Assembly: GCF_914767665.1 (NCBI RefSeq)
Contig: NC_059503.1
Span: forward strand, 30,566,001 to 30,630,000
DNA: 64,000 nucleotides
Direction of reading: 5' to 3'
Source of the DNA: Harmonia axyridis
Lineage: Eukaryota; Arthropoda; Insecta; Coleoptera; Coccinellidae
The notes below the pieces were generated by a model that saw only the letters and a program-made list of their open reading frames with translations, ran no database searches and had not been told where the DNA came from. A program made the translations under genes and the position numbers. This document shows positions 23,182 through 34,924 of this stretch, piece after piece (position 1 is the first letter of the stretch; each line of letters begins with the position of its first letter).

Positions 23182-25942
23182 GGCCCAGTTTCACCAAACA
23201 GCACCTGATCCCAGATTGATTAAACTCCGCTTGTTACTAAAGCAGGCTTAACAGTGTTTTTTGTTTCACCATGCATCAACCCGTCCGAAGATGATCGCGA
23301 TTAACCAAATCGCGATTAAATAGTCAAACCATTTGGCAACGTTGTGAACAAAAAGTTATATAGTGTTCTGTATCGTATTAGCAGTGATGACCACCATTGG
23401 CGCTAGGTGTCAGGTGTCATTCATTCATAACTCATAACATTTCAAAACATTTGTCATCTTGTAAACAAAAAACAAAGTTAATTTTTGCTTCGAAATGTCG
23501 GAAACTTGCAGAAGTTAAAAAGAAATTATCCCATTTCACAAAACCACACATTCTGGAAAAAAACTATACAGGGTGAGTCTTTGACTTGTACATATATTTT
23601 AACCCAAGATTCCTGAGGTCAAAAGAAACACTTTTTTCATTTACCATTTTTTCCGATTCGGCCCTGTTAAAAAGATATAGCCATTTTAAATTTTCAAAAT
23701 GAGCTAATTCACCCCTGAAAACCGGAACACTGAAGTTTTCTCAAGCATAAGATATACCTCTTGAACCTTGGAAATAAGCTACTAAATTAGAAAAACCATC
23801 ATAAACTCACGTTTAACATTCCATTTGTTGAACAAAGTAGTGTTTATAATCAAATAAATGAGTTATTCCAATTTCGTTGACGCTAAAGATTAAATATTCT
23901 TCTCTTGATTTCTATTTCATTTTCGATAATTATAACGAAGTGAGCTCGCTACCACCCATATTAGCTCTGATACTCATATCCATTCATTCATTATATTTCA
24001 TTTATATGATATCGTTGTTTATTTTTCGTGCAAGAATTAACCTTAAAATCTCAAATAAATAATATTCATCTATGAAAGATCTAACACAGACTATAGTAAT
24101 CTGTGGTTTTAAGTTTGAATTTCAAATTTCGAGTGATGCCAAATATAAACACAGCAGTTCGGTTCGAATAATCTATGTTCTAAGTTCTAACCTAAAATTT
24201 TCATTTACAGTTTACACTGTTATTGTTATAAGATATTTGTTATGAAATGAAGCATTTGATTTGTTCCAACTATCTCATAAAAATAGTGAAATGCATCAAT
24301 ATTTTTGAAACCATCAGTATGAAAATATGGAAATATGTAAAATATTCTGGCTCTGTAATCAATGGAAAATGTTAGACTCCACTTGTAATCAAATTTGTTG
24401 TTAATGTGTACCTACATTATAGCCAACTTTACTACTTAATTCATCTTGATTTTGGCATTGAAAATAAATGAGAAGTATTCAATGTAAATATCCACAATAG
24501 AATATTTGGTTTCTTTCAACTCACCTAATTTGTTTTCACATTAAAACAATTATGGCCCTCTTGGAAGTATGTCAATCATAAGCTCTTAGGATGAATTTAT
24601 GGAATAGCAAAAGAATAAAAGTATTCAATCTCAATCACATAAAAATTTGTCTAGTATGTACCTAGTCCTAGTGATATGTTTCGATGTGAGTTTGAATGAG
24701 CCGAAGAAGAATACAGTATTGTTCGATAGCAGCAGTCTTTAGTGGGATATTGATTGTTGTCATTATAATGGGACTATTTTGTGAAAACTTTTTTAAACAT
24801 GGGTTTTATGAATAATCTGGACTTTTCAAAAAGAATGTTGATTTTAGTGAAGTATCTTCTTATTATCAGAGCTGTGCCAAAGCTCAGAGATTTTTAATCA
24901 AATCGAGGAGTTGAGGTGAGCTTATTCAAATAACTTCATTTTCAAACTAAGTTGGCTAGTACTTCAATTCTTAAATCTGAGACATGACTTCATAGTAAAT
25001 ATTCATTTCTGTGGTTTTTTTTTCCACAATAGAACAGAGTTGCATTCAGCCAAAGTACCCAATTTTTTGAATTTCACAGATAATTTTTTTTTTTAAGATC
25101 AAGTTATTCGAAAACGGCGCTTTGTACGAGAAAATATGAAGAATACTTTTATTTTTCAAATTAGCCAAATATTCTTCAATGAACGTTCAAATTACTATTA
25201 AGAGTTGGTTTCTTCGAATTTCTGGTATTTTTATGGTATGTTATGTTCATAACAAAGAAACAGAAGAATGTGTATGGAATCTGGTGTTCGGATAAGATGT
25301 ATCACATCAAAAAAAAGCTATATTTCAAAAATCATTTCCTTCGATACAACCATTTACGAGATATAGCCGAAAATCAAATTTTTTTAACGATTTTCAACAG
25401 CCTGTATCTTTTTAACCGGGCCGAATCGGAAAAAATGGTAAAGGAAAAAAGTGTTTCTTTTGACCTCAGGAATCTTGGGTTAAAATATATGTACAAGTCA
25501 AAGACTCACCCTGTATAAGTAATTTTATTAACTTATTTATTTTTATTAACAAGTTTAACTGCTTCTTAAAAAATATTTCAATCAAACATATCAATAATTT
25601 ATTATTTGCAATAAATTTCATAAAACACAAAAACAAAGTTTAAGTGTATTTTAAATGGGAAATAATGATCTTATACATATAGTCATATTTTGATAAAATT
25701 GATCCAAAAATTAAAAATTTTCGGAAAAATAATTACATAGACAAGTGTTCCATACTGATAAATAATTATTAATCTCAGCTTGAAAGGTTATAATCCTCCA
25801 AAAATGGCAGATTAGTGCTAAATCGCGATTAGTCGATTAAATGGCGCTTTGGAGTGTGGTGAAACGCTACATTACATTAATCGTGATCTAAGGCCTTACT
25901 TAAGAGCCAAGTCTAGATTAAAGCATTTGGTGGAACTGGGCC
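23182..25942. mobile_element. Harbinger-like MITE copy A, split by a foldback element
   Basis: The ends are GGCCCAGTTTCACCAA and the complement ending CTGGGCC, flanked by TAA on both sides (23179-23181 and 25943-25945). A 3-bp TWA target duplication is typical of PIF/Harbinger. The sequence is collinear with copy B (28085-28922). It carries repeated AATCGCGATT near both ends. A 1945-bp foldback element (23569-25513) is inserted in it; without that insert the copy is 814 bp including the duplicated TA. No transposase. Confidence 0.9.
23569..25513. mobile_element. Foldback element CAGGGTGAGTC inserted in Harbinger MITE
   Basis: 1945 bp. The left end is CAGGGTGAGTCTTTGACTTG and the right end its complement, CAAGTCAAAGACTCACCCTG. 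TA is on both sides. The other Harbinger copy reads straight through this point (AAAAACTATATAAGTAA at 28487 onward), which proves the insertion and its TA duplication. The same family forms the outer shell of the 34081-40164 element. The centre is AT-rich without a transposase, so mobility would have depended on enzymes from elsewhere. Confidence 0.93.
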
Positions 25943-25945
25943 TAA

Positions 25946-27125
25946 GGGATTCACGGCTTGACTTGAGCTTCACTTGAAATCAATTCAAATTCAAGTCAAG
26001 TAGTAGTTTTTCAATGTTAATAAATAAATACTTGACATTGAAAAACTATTACTCGACTTGAATTTCAGTTGAGGTCATGTCAAGCCCAAGTCGAGTAGCT
26101 TATATATCAAGTCAAGCCGTGAATCCCTAGGCACTATGGTTTACCGTTCTTCGCTACTAGAAAATCAGTACAGTATGTCCCAATTTCTATATTCACTGAA
26201 AGCATCTCGAGAACTTGAGAAAAAATCTGCAGAAGAAGAAGCTACTTGACTTGAGCTTGACTTGAAATCAACTCAAGTAGTAGATTTTAATGTTAAGTTA
26301 AGTACTTATTGAATGAATACTTGACTTGAAATTAAAAATCTACCATTTGACTTGAACTAAAGTTGATTTCAAGTCAAGCTCAAGTAGGGATTCACGGCTT
26401 GGCTTGATATTCAAGCTACTTGACTTGAGCTTGACTTGAAATCAACTCAAGTTCAGTAGTTTTTCAATGTTAATAAATAAATACTTGACTTGACATTGAA
26501 AAACTACTTGTTGACTTGAACTTGAGTTGAGGTCATGTCAAGCCCAAGTCAAGTAGCTTAAATATCAAGTCAAGCCGTGAATCCCTAGGCACTCTGGTTT
26601 ACTGTTCTTCGCTACTAGAAAATCAGTACAGGATGTCCCAAATTCTATACTCACTGAAAGCATCTCGAGAACTTGAGAAAAAATCTGCAGAAAAAATGCT
26701 ACCTGATATTCCAGCTTTTTGACATGAGCTAGAGTTGAATTCAACTTGAGTAGTAGTTTTCAAGGTTAAGTCAAGTACTTAATAAATAAATACTTGATTT
26801 GATATTTTAAAACTACTACTTGACTTGAACTTAAGTTGATTTCAAGTCAAGCTCGAGTAGGGATTCACGGCTTAGCTTGATTGATATTCAAGCTACTTGG
26901 CTCAAGCTCAAGTAGCTTGAGCTTGACTTGAAATCAACTCATGTTCAAGTCAAGTACTTGTTTTCCAATGTCAAGTCAATTATTCAATTGACTTGAACTT
27001 GAGTTGATTTCAAGTCAAGCTCAAGCTACTTGAGCTTGAGTTTAGTAGCTGGAATATCCATCCAAGTCGTGAATACCTAAGCTCAAGTCAAGTAGCTTGA
27101 ATATCAAGTCAAGCCGTGAATCCCG
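25946..27125. repeat. Array of CAAGTC-type palindromes with GGGATTCACGGCTTG ends
   Basis: A block built almost entirely of permutations of CAAGTCAAG, CTTGAGCTTG and TACTTGACTTGA in both orientations, so it folds extensively. Units begin GGGATTCACGGCTTG and end CAAGCCGTGAATCCC (25947, 26112, 26392, 26570, 26861 and 27110). A 450-bp direct duplication includes a spacer TACTAGAAAATCAGTACAG (26157 and 26615). A partial unit occurs at 50730-50848. Non-coding; probably tandemly amplified foldback MITEs. Confidence 0.8.
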
Positions 27126-27139
27126 ATTCACTACGAAAA

Positions 27140-27560
27140 TGTTGAATATTATGCAGTGATAATTCGTAAAACTAAAGCACTTTTGGGTCGTCTTCGCAAG
27201 TACCTTCTCGACAGGCAATAATGAAATTGGTGGAAAAAGCAACGAAAAATTTTGATGCAAGAAAAATTTCCTGGCCGTGTCATTTCTCGAATAGTTGATC
27301 ACATAAGGCCACCGAGATCTTGTGATTTAACACCTTTAGATTTTTTTTCTTTTGGATCACTTGTAAGATAAGGTCTCTGCCAATGCTTTTCAAACGATTC
27401 AAGACCTTAAAGATGAAATTCGTGAAGTTATCGATCGAGGACATACAGTCTCAAATATGCGAATTGGTCATGAAAAATTTCATAGAGAGAATATTGTGCT
27501 GTAATCGTGTCGATGGCGAGAATTTGATTGATATCGTTTTCCATCATTAATTGCATATCT
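27140..27560 (+). pseudogene. Tc1/mariner-superfamily transposase C-terminal fragment
   Basis: The frames contain LMQEKFPGRVISR, PPRSCDLTPLDFFSFGSL and KVSANAFQTIQDLKDEIREV, then MRIGHEKFH. The LTPLDFF block is the third-Asp region of a DDE transposase, followed by the usual helical tail. Frameshifts and stops (near 27370 and 27500) break it. The N-terminal half is absent here. A related N-terminal fragment lies at 62480-62760 on the minus strand. Confidence 0.75.
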
Positions 27561-28084
27561 TCCCCTTTTCACCATTAAATAGCCATACATTGATTCCTCT
27601 CAAAATATACTTTTCTGTTTTCATCTCAAAATGAAATCTCTTATTTCTTTAAGGCGGCCAACACGAGGCACCAATGGTCGAGCGTTCGGATCATTTTACA
27701 GTAGGGCAGCTCGGGACACGGCCGAACCTCTGTAAATCAGAGAATGAACTTGACTGCCCGACTGGAATCTCTTGGGTGCCTGGCTTCCATCAGACGCTCG
27801 AGAAAATGCCTCGTGAGTGGCGGGCATTATGGAGGACAAAAATGTCTTCCTGACGCCTCTTTTTTCTACAGTTTCTATTTTCTTTCTTCTACAGTTTCTC
27901 TCGCGGTAAGCTTAACTTTCCTCCTCATTTGGGCTTTCCTGAGGATTTTCCACTCGTATCTGCAGTTTCTCTCCATTTTGGTTAGATGTGCCCTTCTGTA
28001 AATCTTCCTGGTCAGGATTGGAGGACTTCCTAATATTCTCCTTATTTCACAATTCAGGTATACTTTCATCATTGGCATGTCTTA
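27561..28084. other. No gene recognised
   Basis: Moderately GC-rich sequence with pyrimidine runs. Overlapping frames on both strands (27744-28001 on +, 27875-28078 on -) show no family motif. It could be retroelement debris. Confidence 0.3.
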
Positions 28085-28922
28085 GGCCCAGTTTCACCAA
28101 ACAGCACTCGATCCCAGATTGATTAAACTCCGCTTGTTACTAAAGCAGGCTTAACAGTGTTTTCTGTTTCACCATGCATCAACCCGTCCGAAGATGATAG
28201 CGATTAACCAAATCGCGATTAAATAGTCAAACCATTTGGCAACGTTGTGAACAAAAAGTTATATAGTGTTCTGTATCGTATTATCAGTGATGACCACCAT
28301 TGACGCTAGGTGTCAGGTGTCATTCATTCATAACTCATAACATTTCAAATCATTTGTCATCTTGTAAACAAAAAACAAAGTTAATTTTTGCCGCAAATGT
28401 CGAGTGCTGTGCTTCGAAATGACGGAAACTTGCAGAAGTTAAAAAGAAATTATCCCATTTCAAAAAACCACACATTCTGGAAAAAAAACTATATAAGTAA
28501 TTTTATTAACTTATTTATTTTTATTAACAAGTTTAACTGCTTCTTAAATAATATTTCAATCAAACATATCAATAAATTATTCTTTGCAATAAATTTCATA
28601 AAACACAAAAACAAAGTTTACGTGTATTTTAAATGGGAAATATTGAGCCTATACATATAGTAATATATTTTGATAAAATTGACCCAAAAATTAGAAATTT
28701 CCGGAAAAATAATTACATAGACAAGAGTTCCATACTGATAAATAATTATTAATCTCAACTTGAAAGGTTATAATCCTCCAAAAATGGCCGATCAGTGCTA
28801 AATCGCGATTGGTCGATTAAATGGCGCTTTGGAGTGTGGTGAAACGCTACATTACATTAATCGTGATCTAAGGCCTCACTTAAGAGCCAAGTCAAGATTA
28901 AAGCATTTGGTGAAACTGGGCC
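28085..28922. mobile_element. Harbinger-like MITE copy B, uninterrupted
   Basis: 838 bp from GGCCCAGTTTCACCAA to TTGGTGAAACTGGGCC, flanked by TTA on both sides (28082-28084, 28923-28925). Very close in sequence to copy A. It retains an internal stretch with an ATG (ATGTCGAGTGCTGTGCTTCG at 28398) that is deleted in copy A and may be the start of the ancestral element's gene. It provides the empty site for the foldback insertion in copy A. Confidence 0.92.
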
Positions 28923-28925
28923 TTA

Positions 28926-29235
28926 TTGATTTGTTAAGTGCACTTTGTTTTAGGGTTTTCCACATTGTGTCATGTGTTTCTTGCTCGAAATTACCATTAT
29001 CTTTACAATTAAAACATTGTTTTCCCGAGTTAATCTGCTCGTCAAATTCAATAACGGATTGTCATGCTTTTTCAGTAGGAATAATAGATCGCTCTGTCGT
29101 TTGCGATCTTGCTTGTTGTATATAGGAGACCTAATACTGAACCTTGCGGTACACCAGATTTAATATTCCTTTTTGTCGATCTTGTTAATTGAGTACACAC
29201 TCTGAGCACTATTCTCGTCGGCTTGATTGAGAATT
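28926..29235 (-). pseudogene. LINE reverse transcriptase fragment (GVPQGSVLG box)
   Basis: The minus strand reads IKSGVPQGSVLG at about 29157-29125, the conserved fingers/palm box of non-LTR reverse transcriptases. It is preceded by EELEFSIKPTRIVLRV and followed by a quickly degenerating frame. It starts directly at the boundary of the Harbinger MITE, so the MITE may have inserted into or next to this relic. Truncated, dead. Confidence 0.75.
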
Positions 29236-29554
29236 CGAGTTCTTCCATTTTATAAATCTGTCCTTAGTGCGTAAATATTATAAAAGCTATCGCGTTCTTT
29301 TAATGAGAACCAAAAACATTAAAATTATTCTAATGCTAACGTTATTACTGTTATTAGTTGAGTTGAGACAAAGAATCACAAGGAGAAAATCAAAAAAAAT
29401 GTTTTATAAGTTCGATGCCGTTACGAAAATTATTATTTATTTTGCAATATTCTACTTATTTTAGCAGAGGGACCAACTCTTTTTTGAAACACTCTATATA
29501 TATTAACGACACGATTTCGTTATTGACACTGTCTGGAATCGTTAACAATAAATA
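29236..29554. other. No gene recognised
   Basis: AT-rich spacer between a LINE relic and the Tigger element, with short frames only. Confidence 0.4.
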
Positions 29555-31733
29555 CAGTGGACTCTCGATAAGTCGAACTCCCAGGGACCACATAAAACTG
29601 TTCGACTTATCTATAGTTCGGCTCACCAAACGTTCGAGTTATTGAGGTGGGAGTTCGACTCATTGAGGGAAAAACTCGAGGTAATACATATTGATCATCG
29701 TTAGTCAATGAGAAGCAAGCGTATATGTATTTTACATTTAATGAAAAATATGTATACATACATTGTACATATTCTAATCACATATCTTCATAAAATTCAT
29801 ACGGGTTTAAAAAAATCGTTAATTTTCATTTGCTTTAAACGTTTTTTTTCCAATTTGGAAACGACCGAAGATATTTCATTTAGTTTCCTGAAAATGTCGT
29901 ATTCGATATCTTCAGAACTTTCCAGAAAACATCTGATCGTATCGATAGCTTGTCTAGCTTCTTGAACAGTTGGTGGTGTAGGTGGCTCAATTTCAGGGTC
30001 CTCCAAATTGTCCAAACCTGCATCGTCTTCTTCTTCTTCCCTTCCTAACACTTCACGTACGATGCTTTCATCTGTAGGTGGAAAGCATACCGGTAGATCA
30101 CAATCCACCTCCACAAATTCGTTAAAGTTTGCATCCACATCAAATACAGATGAAAGGATTCCCCATCCATCAATTTCCACTTCTTCTGGATTTTCCAGCG
30201 CTGTGTCTGATTCATCGGTGGTAATCACGTCGAATCCACATGCAGAAAAACAATTCTGAATTGTTCGAGGGCTCACTTCATCCCATGCCTTCTTGATGAA
30301 ATGTAGAGCTTCTAATACATTTATTGGGACTACAGCACGATTTTCCTGTATTTGTCGAAGCACATGGTTTACTACTTCAGTACGGTATTTAACCTTAAAA
30401 TTTTTAATGATTCCCAAATCCAAGGGCTGTAGTTTCGATGTCGTGTTCGGTGGTAGAAACTCTACTTTTAACGATATAAGAACAGGCAAGGGATTATGAG
30501 CTGGACAATTGTCTATGAAGAGAAGAGCCCTCTTCTTTTTTTTTGTCAACTCGTTATCCCACTTTTGCAACCATTCTCTAAAAATAATTCCAGTCATCCA
30601 TGCTCTAGAATTCGCAGTATACTCTGTAGGAAAGGTTTTAACATTTTTGAAACAACGGGGCTTCAGCGATTTGCCTATAACGCATGGTACATGTTTCACT
30701 GAACCGCTCATATTAACAGCAAGCAAAACAGTTAAACGTTCTTTACTTTCCTTACCACCATGACAATCTGTGTTTTTGAAATCTAATGTTTTGTTGGGTA
30801 AACATCTGTAAAACAGCCCGGTTTCGTCTGCGTTGTAGATCTCATCGGATGTGTACGTTTCCAATAAATCCGATAGATGAGCTAGCCATTCAGCACAAGT
30901 GTCTTCATTAACGCTAGCACTTTCGCCTGACAAGGTTCTTCCAGCAATTCCGTACCTTTTTTTAAAATTGGATAGCCAACCACTACTCGCTGCAAATTCG
31001 TGGCCTAGGGAAGATGCGAATTCCTTCGCTTTCTGTTGAAGAAGTGGTCCATTTACTGGAATATTGTTTTTGCGCGTTTCCTGGAACCACTTTATCAAAC
31101 ATTTTTCAACATCTGAGTGCTGAGGCAATTTTTGACGGTACCGGTGTACTGATTTTCCTTCTGCAGTGGAAGCGATGATTTTCATTTTGTTTTTGATGAT
31201 GGTTGACAGGGTAGATTTAGGAATTCAGAACTGGATAGCGATGAGGCTTTTACTTTTTTCGCCTTTCTCTACTTCCCGAATGAGTTCCAGTTTATCTGCT
31301 ACTGATAAAATTTTGAGTTTTCGCGGAGCCATGACTTATAACGCTCTTGGCACACGATGGCTTCATAAACAAATAAGGAATGAATTGAACTAATGTCCCT
31401 CGACTCCTGAGCGGTTGAAGAACACATTATGATGGCTGCCACTTGTGGTGATTGGTTTGCGTAACGAATCCTTTTCGCTTTCATTCGTGAGATCAAAAAG
31501 TTCGACTCATTGAGGCGATGGTGGTCAGGAGTACGACTCATAGAGGTGGAGATTTCCGCGGAGCCCTTCCAGCAGTTCGACTCATCTATTAGTCTCTTTA
31601 GTCCCAAGAACACTGTTCGACTCATTGAGGTGAAATTACATAGGGTAAGATACGCAGGAATCGGGACTGGAGAAACAGTTCGACTTATCAAAGAGTTCGA
31701 CTTACCGATGTTCGACTTATCGAGAGTCCACTG
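29555..31733 (-). mobile_element. Tigger/pogo DNA transposon, nearly intact
   Basis: 2179 bp flanked by TA at both ends. The terminal inverted repeats are at least 23 bp and perfect: CAGTGGACTCTCGATAAGTC at 29555 and its complement ending at 31733. Additional GTTCGACTnATnGAGG repeats occur inside both ends (for example 29600-29665, 31498-31570, 31615-31630), likely transposase-binding or amplified TIR-derived motifs. It carries one transposase gene on the minus strand (29797-31332). Of all the elements in the window this is the one closest to being autonomous. Confidence 0.95.
29797..31332 (-). pseudogene. Tigger/pogo transposase with one premature stop
   Basis: DDE transposase that excises and inserts the element at TA. 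In frame from ATG at 31332-31330 (MAPRKLKILSVADKLELI, pogo-type N-terminal helix-turn-helix) it would be 511 codons. A TGA at 31227-31225 (after SLIAIQF, before IPKSTLSTII) interrupts it, leaving a 462-residue frame from 31185. Next is the CENP-B-type DNA-binding region (KEFASSLGHEFAASSGWLSNF KKRYGI). The catalytic Asp residues lie in YNADETGLFYR, LLFIDNCPAHN and TTSKLQPLDLGIIKNF. The acidic tail (EEEEDDAGLDNLEDPEI EPPTPP) precedes a C-terminal QMKINDFF, which matches a PCNA-interacting (PIP) box. The domains are complete; only the single stop argues against function. Confidence 0.93.
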
Positions 31734-31735
31734 TA

Positions 31736-32109
31736 CACAAATCATCGATTTGCGTGCAGTGTAAATACAGCCTAACAATTTGACTATCTTGCTCTCAAGC
31801 AGCTCTTTCCAACATAAGGATATAGAGCGCATCACGTACTACTTTTCCAAATATACTGCTCCACACAAGTTAAGGAAGTTCAGAAATTTTATGACCATTT
31901 CAAAAGTTGCCGATTCTTATCCTAATGTCCAGCAAATATTCATTTATGAGAATCCAAATGTTTACTGTATTATATCTGAAAGGTGTTTTTGTTTGATAAC
32001 TCTTCCAGTCGAGTTCGTTTCGTTTGCATTTCTATAGGAATTTTGGATCAGTTATTGTTTTACGTTCTTATAATCAACATCGATTCAAAATCTGACAATT
32101 TCTTTTGCA
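31736..32109. other. No gene recognised
   Basis: Spacer between Tigger and a Tc1-like relic. The open frame 31780-32037 on + contains a polar segment (KYTAPHKLRKFRNFMTISK) but no recognisable family, and it is not called. Confidence 0.35.
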
Positions 32110-33080
32110 ATAAGGACTAGACGTGAACTTAGTGAGGACGAAGCCATTAAGGTTATTACTATTAGTTTGATCGAGGCGTGCGAATTTCTTTAAAGTTGTG
32201 AAAGCCTAGTTTGCAACTCATCTATCGATATAGATAAACTATGGAAATGTGAATGAAAGACCGAGAATTGGATGCCCTAAATCTATCTCTCTTGAACAAT
32301 ATCGGTTGTGTCAACCCTTAGACAACCTTTGAATGTTTATCGAATCATGGCAACACCGGTTTTTGAACGCTTTTGTATTTTGGTTTCGACTGAAACATTT
32401 CGTCAAAGACTTCGAAGTGTTAATCTACATTCCCGACGACTTTGGAGAAGGATTCCACTAACTCAAAATCATATGGGACTGCGATTGGAATGGACCAATG
32501 AGCACGTGAATTGGAATGATCAATGGAGGTCTGTATTGTTCACAAATGAGTTGAGATATGGACCGTTTTCGGATAGTCGGTGTGTTTGGGTATCATCCTT
32601 CGGTGACCAAGAATCGCTTATCGGAAATACATTTGTTCAGAGGTGGTACAGTTACTATTTGGGGAGTCATTTCTTTCAATGGACGTACAGAATTGTTGGT
32701 CCTACCATGAATGTGCAGATTTACGTAGAGCAAGTTACTGACAATATTATTCTTTTGTTTCATCCTACTTTCTTATTTTGAATATTCATCTTGCGAGAAT
32801 TATAAATGAAGCTCTGGAAATCTATGGTATTCTGCATTTGGCCCTGTCCCTTCGATAGACAGACCTCAATCCTATATTGAACACGCTTGGAATCAGCTAC
32901 AAAGAGCTTTGGATTGTCATCAACCACCTCCACATACCTACACTTCAAGAACTCAGACGACTTTTACCGCAACTCTGGAGAGAAATTGATTAAGGCTACT
33001 TCAACAATCTGAACGAAAGTATGCAAAGGCGTCAGGATGTGGTTGATGTTCGAGGAGGCCATACTTTCACTCAATTTTTT
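32110..33080 (+). pseudogene. Decayed Tc1-like transposase
   Basis: Relic of a Tc1-type DDE transposase. The 32308-32781 frame reads ETFRQRLRSVNLHSRRLWRR, then RLEWTNEHVNWNDQWRSVLF and TNELRYGPFSDS. The usual SDES catalytic region has become TNEL, so the first catalytic Asp is lost. Later frames contain IEHAWNQLQRAL-like sequence (about 32880-32920) and end with RRQDVVDVRGGHTF near 33060, the family's C-terminus. At least two frameshifts occur. No terminal repeats were recognised. Dead copy. Confidence 0.82.
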
Positions 33081-33204
33081 GAGTGAACTGATTTTGTACT
33101 ACAAATAGAAAGAAATTCACCCTGATCTGCATATAATTAGATGTATTGAAAGAAAATTAATTTTCTTTTTCAGACTATATGACATGTTCCTATACCTAAA
33201 TTGT

Positions 33205-33620
33205 AAGATTTCCTAATTAAAAGCAAGTTTTCATCCCAATGGCAATATTAAGATACATTTGTTTTAGATATCCATGAAAAGCATAAGAACTTTTAAATTA
33301 TGATAATTTGACCATCAGCATCGATTGTACTAATTTGTGTTGAATTCATTAACGAATATTTAGGAATTGATAGACTATTCAAATAGAAAGCAATAATTAC
33401 ACATTACAAATAAACATTTTGGATGTTCACCAAGAATTGTATATATCATTTATTACCTTTCATTCCAATCGTTTTTCCATGAAATATTCGTTATAGAATT
33501 CAACAATATTTTAGAAGCTATTCCGATAATCAAATAATCATAATTCACTCGTTCTTTGACATTTCATGCATATCTGAAATTGCCATTGGGATGAAAGGGA
33601 AACCTAAAAAACAAATGCAC
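33205..33620. mobile_element. Small foldback repeat, about 415 bp
   Basis: Two arms of about 150 bp pair imperfectly: TTCATCCCAATGGCAAT (33230) with ATTGCCATTGGGATGAA (33577), and GTTGAATTCnTTAACGAATATTT (33340) with AAATATTCGTTATAGAATTCAAC (33482). The centre is 33363-33480. Non-coding. End sequences and target duplication are not resolved. Confidence 0.65.
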
Positions 33621-34080
33621 TTTTATCATTTTAATATGTCTCGTGGAAGCCTATGATTTTGAACAAGCCAGTATGATTAGGGACTTATTTTAATACGTAA
33701 ATGCTACAAGGGTTATTGGTAATCCATTCATGCAATTTCAGATTTCTAGGATTCCAAGTACCGAAGTGATAACTGTTTGATTGAAGATTTGTTTTGCACA
33801 AAAAAAGAGGTGAATCATCAATCAATTACTCGAAAACCTCTAGAGAAAGGGACAAGGAAGTTAATACATAATACGAAAAATCGTATTATCGTAAAATCGT
33901 AGTTGTTAGTACTTTTTGACATAAGCGGCAACACCACATCGCTAAAAATAATTCAGATCGATATAGCTGACAGCAGTGGTTCCTAACCAAGAAAAAACCA
34001 AATTTTCAATAAAATCGTATCTTCCATCCTTCGTAAAAGTCCAGGGTACCCTCGTCTGTGGCCTACCCTGATTTGTATAC
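33621..34080. other. No gene recognised
   Basis: AT-rich spacer. It contains a short inverted AATACGAAAAATCGTATTATCG motif near 33870, otherwise unremarkable. Confidence 0.35.
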
Positions 34081-34924
34081 GGGGTGAGTCTTTGACTTGT
34101 CCATATATTTCAACCGAAGATTCCTAAGGTCAAAAGAAACACTTTATTTCTTTATCATTTTTTCCGATTCGTCCCGGTTAAAAAGATACAGGCTGTTGAA
34201 AATCTATAGAAAAATTTTATTCTTGGCTATATCTCGTAAATGGTTCTATCGAAGGAAATGATTTTTGAAATATACCTTCTTCTTGATGTGATGCACCTTC
34301 TCCGAACACAAAATTTCATCCACATCTTTCAATTTTTCATTATGAACATTACATTCCCTAATAATACCAGAAATTCGGAAGGAACCAACTCTTAAAAGTA
34401 AATTGAACATTCATCGAAGAATATTTGGCTATTTGAAAAATAAAAGTATTCTCCATATTTTCTCGTACAAAGCGTCGTTTTCGAGTAATTTAATCTTGAA
34501 AAAAATTATCTGTGAAATTCAAAAAATTGGGTAGTTTGGCCGAATGCAACTCTGTTCTCTTGTGGAAAAACCACAGAAATGAATATTTACTACGATGTCA
34601 TGTCTCAGATTTTAGAATTGAAGTACTATACAACTTATTTTGAAAATGAAGTAATTTGAATAAGCTCGCCTCAACTCCTCGATTTGATTACAATTTACTG
34701 AGCTTTCACACAGCTCTGATAATTTGAAGATACTTCATTAAAATCAACATTTTTTATTGAAAAATCCAGATCACTCTTGAAGCCCATGTTAAAAAAGTTT
34801 TCATAAAATAGTCCCATTATAATGACAACAACCAAGATCCGAAAATCCCACTAAAGACTGCTGCTATCAGACATTACTGTATTCTTCAGGTCATTCAAGC
34901 TTACATCGAAACATACCACTAGGT

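Noticed and set aside
23569..25513. Frames 23877-24062 and 25243-25518 as genes
   Set aside because: They lie inside the foldback element and the second crosses its terminal repeat. Repeat shadows.
31780..32037. 85-codon frame between Tigger and the Tc1 relic
   Set aside because: No recognisable domain, and it sits in transposon debris; likely fortuitous.
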